Origin: Topomyia yanbarensis
Lineage: Eukaryota > Arthropoda > Insecta > Diptera > Culicidae
DNA length: 64,000 bases
Assembly (NCBI RefSeq): GCF_030247195.1
Contig: NC_080671.1
Location: forward strand, 6,724,501-6,788,500
Direction of reading: 5' to 3'
Position numbers and translations under genes: made by a program. Positions 56,000 to 64,000 of this stretch are shown here, piece after piece. The notes below the pieces were generated by a model. That model was not told where the DNA came from, made no database searches, and saw nothing but the letters and a program-made list of their open reading frames with translations. The first letter of the stretch is position 1; every line of letters starts with the position of its first letter.

Positions 56000-57400
56000 T
56001 TTTCGATGACGAGCAGTAAAGCCCTGTTGCATCTGGTCGACTACGAAAAAGGCATCAGAAGAATAGCGTACTTCCAAAAACAGGGATAGGTACAGAAGCA
56101 TTTCGGGACGATAAACTAACATTTTCTAATTTTTTTTAGAGTAACGAATATGTTTCCAATAATAAGTACGCAAATCATATCAGCCACATAAATATACATT
56201 TGTCAAAGTGTAAATCCTTGCTATTACAATCCCTTTTCACCTTCCATTTTACACAAACAATTCTCTACAATGCAATGATCATATTAGCACTAACAACACA
56301 CCATTTATAATTTTTTAAACCTAACAGGATTTCGATTTTTTACCGACTGCTTTCCGGACATCCCGTAGACGGCGGTGCTGGGTTATAACATTACACTACC
56401 TCAAACTACAGCACAAGGGAGGTAAGAAGATACTGATGCGCATGCTTAAAATTAACAACACAATTATTCATTTGTGTCCTCTGCTCAGATACAAAAATCC
56501 CATCCAGGATTCGATTTCTCATCTTCCTTATAAAATCAGGACAGAAAAACAGACCGGTCCATAAAACCGTTTCCCAAGGAGTAGGCATCACAAAATAAGT
56601 GTCACCACCCCCCAACACGTAAATATAATACACAATTTAATCGAAGGGGTGAATTATCACCGATATGGGTTGAACATTCCTGAATTGCCAGCAGCGCTAG
56701 CAGGGCTCAGAACAAATAACAATCATCGACATTGCTCAACTTCGATACCCGAGTGTTCCGAAAGAGACAACGACGCCGCCACACTTGCCCTAGTATTTCT
56801 CTAACCTCAGGACGAGGGTTGATGAAAAGAGGAAGGCATGGGGACGACTTGTCTTTCCGTGAAATTAGGGCAGAGGAGCTCAGATTCGCCTTTGATTCAT
56901 CATAGCCCTTCTCTCGCAAACGATGCCACCAACAATTCGGATTGGCAACCCTAATCGAACGCCCAAAATCCATTTTCAGTCCACTCCGTGAGCCTCCCAT
57001 TCCGTGTGCGCGGAGAGCATTGCATCCAAATCAGAAATAAGGAAGGTAGCAAGCGAAAAAAAAAACATGCTCTAACAGTCACAATGCTGTGGTGTGTGTT
57101 TTATTTGCTGGGTTGAGGCTAACGAGCCGAGAGTATATGAGGAAGAGGCAAAAATGTTATGTGGCAACACTAAAACACTCGAGAAGGGAACAATTGCTAA
57201 AAGCCAAATCAATAAAAATGTTTCAACTCAATTCATTGGAAATGCCAGTTCGAACGTTTTCGACTTGACTAGTGTGTTATTTATTACCGCGATCATTACA
57301 TCTTTCTTTTCTCATGCAACGCAAACGTAATAATCTGCGATTAGAATGGCACAGATCCGAAGTACATAGCTGAAAGCAGCCATTACTTTCGACTTGCTAC
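56000..57400. other. Region without recognised gene, partly GC-richer
   Basis: From about 56650 the GC content rises and repeats stop. A 97-codon minus-strand frame at 56707-57000 has no recognised similarity and is not called as a gene. This may be the edge of the regulatory region centred on 58.5 kb. Confidence 0.4.
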
Positions 57401-59650
57401 AATTTACGTAACGCAAAACCAGCAGAATTGATCGGTCGGTCACAGGGTGGGACCACCAGTTCATATCGATACGACAGCATCAGTCAAAAGCTGACACCCA
57501 ACCCTGTAGAAGCGCAGTGGCAAACCCGGCTGTGTGTTCGCGAAATGTAAAAACATTTTAAACACGAACGTAAACTTTCATTTCCTCCATTTTAATTCGC
57601 ACTCGTACACTCAGTGCTCTCTGCGCTGTTTCTCATTCGAAAGGTATATGTGTGTGGTGGTACCAATGCTTCACTTTGCTATATCGAACGAAAAACCATC
57701 ATCATCAACAACATCGACGTCGTTTCTACCATCCTCGGCGGTTTCCAAGAGTCAAACACAAATGGTGTGAGTGACGTTTGAAGCTCTAAAAGTAAACCAC
57801 CTAGAGCGCGCGTAGTTTCGCTCAAATTGCAAATATTTCCAAATCATTCTGAAATCCTCGAAAGCATGATTATTTCCAAAAGTTTGTCGACCAAAAAAAA
57901 CAATCCAAGCTCAACGACCTGAAACGTCCTTGACCTTAGCCATCGTACACGCATGAAACGCCGCTGCACGCTACTGTGCTCGAGAACTCTCCCTGGATTC
58001 CGTTCCGACCTCACAGTCCTCCGGCTGGCCTGTCATCAATAGCGGCGGTAGCACGTTACCACCCCTACGCAAACTGTTCCCTCCGGTAGTACACACAAAA
58101 CGTCAGAGTAGCAGAAGCAACAAAACAAAAACAAACCCACCAACTAACCAACCAACCAGCCAAACAACACACGTTGATGACGACGTCGACGACGCCGGGA
58201 GATTCCCTGACACGATTCAACTGACGTCACTGCCGTTTAGTCATTCTGCAAGCCAACGAACCAACCAACCAACCAACCAACCAACAGGCCCAACCAACAA
58301 AACTCACCCGTCCTAGTCAGTCAGCCAGTCGGTCGGTCGGTCCTATCGTCCGCTTGTAGCAGAGCAAAGCCAACCAGTGCCGGCACCGGCTTCATTCGAT
58401 GCGGAATAAAAACAAAATTTCAGAAAATATGTGTGGCGTTGCGCTGCTTGCATGAAGACGAGGACGACGACGACTACCAAACAGGCAGGCAACCATTATG
58501 TATACGTACAACGCCAGAGTATGCACCTCTCTATACGTGTATTAAACACGAGGAACAGCTATAACCTTTACTGACAGCGTTTCGGTAGAGACGAGGAGAT
58601 GATAGCAGGCGCGAAGCGGAAACAGAGCACCCACCCTCGACGCCCGTTCAGCGTCGTACAAAAGCGAACAGCAATAAACGATGAGGCGATGATGATGGTA
58701 GTAAAGCAGCTGGCGAGAAAACAACTTCCACTTTTTGAAATTTTTCCAACAAAACACCGGAGGAGGACCGGCAGATCAGTGGCGCAAGGTGGTGACCGCA
58801 GACCCGCTGCTGGAAGTCATGCCAGGGGGCCGCATCCAACTACCCGCGTATCATCAGTCAGGATCCACAACGACGCAGCAACGTGCCGCCGTTGCCGTCG
58901 CCGCCACCGATGCAGGACGTTGGCTGTTCGGTTGTGTCTGGAAATTGGGGTGGCGGAGAGGAGGAGTTTGCACGATGAGCGGTAGAAGCGATAATAACGT
59001 CTACGATGGCGCTGGTGTTGTGTTCAGGTCTCGTGCAACCGCTGTTCTGCTACAACTGTACCAGTCGATGAAGAATCAGCTGAGCGCTGAGTACACGCGA
59101 CTTGAACCACCCATGCATTTGGGTGGATGTAGGGCGAGTCATGTCAGGTCGCCTGGATGACATATACAGGGCAGGAGATGGTAACTGATTGAAAATTATG
59201 CTAGGAACAGACTGGATTGTAGACAACAGACCAAGCGGTAAGCAAACACCACAGCAGGTGTATTGAGCGTTGATGAAGCCAAGATGGCTGCCTACGCATT
59301 TGATTGGTTGCTTCGATGCTTAAGCGAGTTTGTTTGCCTTTCGTTCACCGTTCAACCAGAAACCGGCATGGGCAACAATATAAAAAAAGAAGAAAAAGAG
59401 AATGGCAACGACCTCAAAGTTCGGTGTTTGCGAAGATTTGAGCACGCGACACGTCCACGCCACACCGCACCTGGTATAGAGCGAAACTGAGCAACAGCGA
59501 TATGAAGCGACATGTCGCCAGAATCGTCATTTTTTTTTCATTCAGTGCGAGGTGATGCGCGATGGATGAAATTAATGTGCTTCAGTTAACCAGCGGCCCT
59601 AAAATGGACGTCGGTATGTGACAGTATGTATACGAGAGTAAAACAAGCTA
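57400..59650 (-). promoter_or_regulatory. Candidate distal promoter / non-coding first-exon region of kis
   Basis: About 2 kb stand out from the rest of the upstream DNA by higher GC, many CpG dinucleotides, triplet-like runs (gacgacgacgac, ccgccgttgccgtcgccgcc) and absence of recognisable transposons, which is how 5' UTR and promoter DNA of large developmental genes look in insects. A good minus-strand donor GACGG|GTGAGTTTT is at 58308/58307. Spliced to the acceptor at 32306 it would give a 26-kb first intron. An opposite-strand donor-like AAGCG|GTAAGC at 59240 leaves open a divergent transcript. The exact start site was not identified. Confidence 0.4.
58255..58345. repeat. CCAA and CGGT short tandem repeats beside the candidate donor
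   Basis: Seven copies of ccaa (58257-58285) lie on the intron side of the putative donor at 58307, and cggtcggtcggtc plus cagtcagtcag on its exon side. Simple repeats of this kind are common in insect 5' UTRs. Likely polymorphic. Confidence 0.7.
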
Positions 59651-59659
59651 AACAAAAAT

Positions 59660-60600
59660 CAGAATAATGCTGCCAAACGGGAGTTTAAATGACATAACTG
59701 TACTCGAAATGTGGATGGAAAACTTTATGACCATCACTCAAACAAAACAGATATTACCGGCTAGGTGGTTCTGGTTGCAAAATTTTTCGCTAGAAGTTGC
59801 AGAAACGACAGTTGTTGCATTAAATCTAACGGAAACATATTAGCTTCTAATTTGATGCAGAGCATGTTCGAGAAATCGTGTCCGCAACATAGCAGCTAAT
59901 TGCCAGTCATACCAACGGCACAAAAAGAACCCATCACAAATACATATTTAGACTAAAGGCACAGGCAAAATGCAAAACTGGTAGTATGAGAAAATGGTAT
60001 TACCTCACATATCTCGCCAGCCACAGCCGTAACTGTTTCACTGTACATACGTTAAAAAAGCTAAAGGGAAAAGTCGAATCCATCTTCATCGATCCGTTTG
60101 GCTGGAGGTTCGATTAGTCGCCGTCATCAGTGTAGTGTGTACATGTGGTAACTAGATTTCGAACACACAAAAACGAAATGAGAAAATGGAATCAAACCTT
60201 TGACTATGAAAGTAGGTAGGACCAAACGCCAAGGGGAGTGGGAGGGTACGTCTTACAGTGCGCTCTTTCCCAATTGTCTTCAAACCGTGTGATACTTTTG
60301 CTCATTCTCCCTCCGATTTCTCTCCGCGCTTGGGTTTTTGTTCGAAGCAGATATTATGCTCACCGAAAATGATGTCTGTGCGACCATGTTTGTTGGATTA
60401 TACGATTTTTATCTACGTGTACATTTTTACTCTCCTGCCTTTCGGATGCCCTGCTGAATGTGCGCTATATGTTACATTATGCCAAACGATGCCGATACCA
60501 ACGATTGGCGGCCATTAATGTAGTCAGTTCAAAGTGTCGCATGCTTTAAATTCGGGGCACACAAATAACCCGGTTATATGTACGATATTAACATTTCAAT
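59660..60600. other. Unique-looking non-coding region
   Basis: No transposon, RNA gene or protein frame is recognised. The sequence retains the repeat-poor character of the neighbouring candidate promoter and could be its upstream part if transcription is leftward. Confidence 0.4.
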
Positions 60601-60609
60601 CTGGCTAAC

Positions 60610-60960
60610 ACTGAATTAGTTATGGAATTTTCGTTTCGACTTCGTCTCATCAGAATCCGACACTAGCTTAGTTAACAGACTAAGCTAGCTCCGGATTGAC
60701 GCTAGCTCCAAAAAACGGAGACATTATTTGTGTTCTTGGGCAAGGGTAATGTCCCGCAAGAGAAGGAGCTCATTTTTAAGCTGATAAGAACTAATGAAAT
60801 CGAAACATTTGGATTGGTTTAGCAGGCCAATGCAAGATGCACTATGCTATATTTCTTCTTAGTGGAGAACAATTTTGGTAAAAACTATTTTTTCTCCATT
60901 AAGGAGAAAATTGTTTAAAACCATCTTTGCGCGTGAAGAGCACAAAACCTTTAAGCGGCC
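60610..60960. repeat. Small foldback repeat, copy 2
   Basis: Contains ttcgacttcgtctcatcagaatccgacactagcttagtt and atgcactatgctatatttcttcttagtggagaac, both with counterparts in copy 1 (53630-53890), followed by an inverted pair around ttttctccattaaggagaaaa. Non-coding. Confidence 0.6.
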
Positions 60961-61137
60961 GTACACTAATTACGCAAGACTTTTTAGAGCTTTTCAACCT
61001 TCCCATCCCCCCAGATAAGAGTTCGTAAGATTTTGGTGAACTCCCCCTCCCCCTACATAAGATCTTATCATGATTATCGTAATAAAAAAATCGAATTTTT
61101 AATTTATCAAATAATAAGATAGCGAAAACGATATGTA

Positions 61138-61968
61138 GGGGAGCCCGGAGCTATTAAGACAGTGGGGGTAATTCGGACCCCCTCGATTTTTCAGAAAATG
61201 GCAAGACTTTCTGACTATCGTACATATTCGTGGAACCGCTATTCTGAAACATTAATTTTGAGAGCTGAAGTTGATTCTTTGTAGAAAGGAGATACAACGT
61301 GTTTCGTTGTTTTGCAATTCTCGAAACAAAAATCATTATAATGGAAAAACCGTGATTAAAGCAACAAATAAAAGTGAAAAAATAAAAGATAAGTGTTTTA
61401 AAAAGCTTGAGGCTCGTTTTTCATGGAATGATTTTTGTTTGGGTGAAAACAGATATATTTTCGAGACGCTCACCACTTTTGTGCGATATGAGCGTACGGG
61501 GCTATTCGGACCCCCTATTCCGTCAACCACAGTTCAGCGGCTTGCGGCTGCGCACACCATTGCACACGCCACAGCAAAGAAAATACATGGGCCGCCAATC
61601 GACAGCTGTGATATACCAGATGAAGTTTTTGTAAAACAATTTATTTATTTTTTTGCTTCTTAAGGAGTGTCTCTTGTAACTAGGTAAACATAATTCCATT
61701 ATAAAAAAAAAATTAAAGAAAAATTGCGGTCTGAATTGCCCCGTAAGGAGGTCCCTACCCCTACATTGTAAATGGATGGAAAAACGTAGAGATTTGCAAA
61801 TCGTCGCCTAGCGCTGCCATTGAGTGGTGCAAATGGACCTTTTATGGCACCAAAATGTAGCTGAGGTTTCAAACTAACAAATAGGACTTTTGTCTGGCAA
61901 CTTTTTTCACACCTATCCACCTAAAAGGGCGATTTGCTTAAGTAGGTCCGAATAGCCCCGGGTTCCCC
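61138..61968. mobile_element. TA-flanked element, GGGGG(T)AATTCGGACC type (831 bp)
   Basis: The ends are GGGGAGCCCGGAGCTATTAA on the left and GGGGAACCCGGGGCTATTCG inverted on the right, flanked by TA (61136-61137 and 61969-61970). Phrases around (A)TTCGGACCCCC appear near the left end (61172-61183) and at 61505-61515, and ctgaattgccccg near 61732. A 130-codon frame at 61271-61663 crosses the interior but resembles no transposase I know. Confidence 0.8.
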
Positions 61969-61999
61969 TATAGAATTATTACAAGAAAACTCATGACAA

Positions 62000-63050
62000 A
62001 ATTAACCTGTATCATCTGCAGAATTTTAACTGCATGTCAATCTCGGCCAGTAGAAAGAATAACTGTTGTCAGATATTCAGTAACTCCAATTTGGTCCACA
62101 TGATCTGCTTTGCTATATTCCACTTCCTTTGAATCTATTTTCTTGTGATGCAGAATTTAAAAGAGTTTATAACCTCTTCTGGCATGAATTTATTCTGAGT
62201 TCCAGCTGTGACGCTTATCGTACGCATAGCTCCGAGTTAACCATCTTCGAATTTTCTTGAATTAAAATACAGTTCACACTCTGGAAATATTCGACATTAA
62301 AGGTCTTTGACAATCGCATGTTAGAAAACATTCTCCAGATACCTTGCGGGTTTGAATCGAACGTTTGAAAAGAACAAAGTCGGTCTAACAACACGAAGGG
62401 TATCAACACTTCTTAACTTGTTAGGCATATTGTGACTCCACTTCCCGAACAGAACAATGTACAACCAAGAGCCAAAAAATTACTCATATTGTTTGATACA
62501 CAAGGATTATATGGTACAAATGAAAATATTTACCTTTTCTCTATTATATTCGCTATTCTATTCTAACCCATGCACAGCCAGCATTGAAAAGCATCCTGGA
62601 AAACACTGCCGTTATTCATTAGTGTTTTTCTTGTCAACATTAATATTTGAAGCATATTATAATATGTCGCAAATATTAAAACGGCCAGGCCTACGAAGAA
62701 ACGAGGACAACCGTACACCTTGCCCTGGCTAAAGAACCTAGGTTAAAGCGCCTTTACTCGCTCTGGGAATATTAGCAATAACTACATAATTCCTCAGAAT
62801 TAGGAAGTCATTGCAAATATTATTCTGACTAGGGACACCAATCTACGTACCCTAATCTGTATATTTATTGCCTGCAACAATGCTACTGCTGCTGCTGAAA
62901 AACTGAATAGTGATCTAGGAAGTTTGAGTTCTTGGCTAAAATTTATTGATTGAGAAAAACTCAATGAACAGTGATTGGGTTAATTTTAAGTTGGATAATA
63001 ATGTGTTAGAACGTGTCAGTAAAATTAACAGTTATGTGTCCAACAAAAAA
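62000..63050. other. Non-coding region with a possible Jockey-like scrap
   Basis: Near 62890-62945 the plus strand reads AEKLNSDLGSLSSWLKF, which resembles the stretch after the YADD block of Jockey reverse transcriptases. It is too short to be sure. The remainder shows nothing recognisable. Confidence 0.35.
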
Positions 63051-63059
63051 AAATAAAAA

Positions 63060-63660
63060 CACCTTTAACAGGCCAACGAGGACACCCGGGCACCCACAAA
63101 CTAAAATGTTCATAACTATAGCTTCCTTTAACAGATTTGGACACCTTCAGATGTTCTGGATTCAGGAACTCACTTTTTGATTCTGTAATATTGAACCGGA
63201 TGAATGGATCCGGCTCCCGGTAATCCGGACTTTCCGGAGCATTGTTCCAGTACTAGGGCATGATCCGTAAATTTCAATAATATCCCAGCAACATGAGTAT
63301 CAAAACTCAAATTTTCTCGAAAGTCTGTTATTTGTTTTTACGGGACCCTATGGCAGTTTAAAAAATGTCCGGAATGTCCGTTCCGGGGTCAAATCACCAA
63401 ATGGTTCCAAAACCACGAGGTATAGCCTACTGATGCAATTCCAAGAATTGTGACACCCATACCGCTAGTATTCCACTGAAATTCACAAACACTATCCCAG
63501 CACTGGAACATGCTTCCGGAAATCCGGACTCCCGGGAACCAAATGAAGTAATCCGATTCATTTTTACCAAGTATAAAAGTAACTCATCCGAACCCAAAAC
63601 ACCAAAAAGTATCAAAATCGGTTGGAAATGACCTAAGTTATTGGCATCTCAGGCAATCAG
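63060..63660. repeat. Dispersed repeat with internal 'ccggaatgtccg / atccggac' motifs
   Basis: Short motifs built on tccgga recur (63214 cccggtaatccggactttccgga, 63370 ccggaatgtccgttccgg, 63510 ttccggaaatccggactcccggga), with matching phrases accaaatg...aagtatcaaaa between them, which suggests a degenerate internal duplication of about 280-300 bp. Non-coding; class unknown. Confidence 0.5.
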
Positions 63661-64000
63661 GAGCCCCTCCTCACTCCTCATCTTACTATTTCAACAATAT
63701 TATTAACACATCGACTACACTATCAAAAAGATCGCAAAAATATGGAGTTCTGTGTCGGTTCATTAATTTTACACGTTAATTCGAAAAACATATTGTTTTC
63801 CAACTTTGTCGCACTATGGCGGTGTAGTGATCGAATACCGTAATATAAACTCTTACAAAGGAATCAAGGGCAAATGATGAAGGAGATATACAAAATACAA
63901 CTGACTCTGAGATGGACAAGTCGTTGCTCTTTCCGGTGCCATAACGTACGTTATTTAAATATGGTATCAATAAAAACTCATATATAATAAAAACGGTACA

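Noticed and set aside
56707..57000. 97-codon minus-strand frame near the candidate promoter
   Set aside because: It has an ATG and moderate GC but no family resemblance and no supporting splice or polyadenylation signals.
58599..59160. Two overlapping plus-strand frames (128 and 141 codons) in the GC-rich block
   Set aside because: They overlap in different frames, show no known domain, and high GC lowers stop frequency; better read as non-coding promoter/UTR DNA.
61271..61663. 130-codon frame inside the 61-kb TA-flanked element as a transposase
   Set aside because: It is too short, has no DDE-like spacing and spans the element's terminal-word repeats; left as non-coding.

Overview
The window is a stretch of an insect genome, almost certainly a mosquito and probably a culicine (Aedes-like). 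That reading rests on one Drosophila-type chromatin gene with very large introns packed with decayed copia, BEL/Pao, Jockey-like and Tc1 fragments, and on many short inverted-repeat elements of kinds common in mosquito genomes. The species is an inference; nothing in the window names it.

One protein-coding gene can be supported: the 5' two thirds of kismet (kis), the fly orthologue of vertebrate CHD6-9, on the minus strand. I place 12 exons between 32305 and 4108. All joins use GT/AG and every phase matches. The spliced coding length in the window is 9513 nt, exactly 3171 codons. The order is a Q/P/H-rich N-terminus (exons 2-4), a Lys/Glu-rich linker, two chromodomains with a complete SNF2 ATPase (exon 5), and post-helicase CHD7-like segments (exons 6-12). 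The gene runs off the left edge: the BRK domains, C-terminus and 3' UTR are not here. The start codon is split by intron 1 (AT|G). A GC-rich, mostly repeat-free region at about 57.4-59.6 kb has a good minus-strand splice donor at 58308/58307 and may be a distal promoter with a non-coding first exon.

Layout from left to right. 1-4107: last intron (partial) with a piggyBac-type MITE. 4108-5198: exons 12-10. 5199-15220: a 10-kb intron holding a foldback element interrupted by a TA-flanked transposon, a small MITE, and a three-level nest (Jockey-like element, then copia, then foldback element with a perfect 9-bp target duplication). 15221-19354: exons 9-5. 19355-26301: a 7-kb intron with a dispersed repeat, two Jockey-like remnants in opposite directions and a BEL/Pao gag remnant. 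26302-32305: exons 4-1. 32306-64000: non-coding DNA, either upstream region or a 26-kb first intron. It contains tandem arrays, a second foldback element, three related TA-flanked elements, a hAT MITE, 4-bp-duplication MITEs and other repeats.

The most unusual content is a group of foldback elements. They share one internal palindromic module (Tyr-less, non-coding, about 1 kb) but carry quite different terminal tandem arrays: TTTGGCATAA units in one, TTCCCCAGAATG units in two others. At 34.9-37.9 kb several such arrays stand side by side. Most minus-strand coordinates below are base-exact for exons and for elements with a target duplication; repeat edges without one are approximate.
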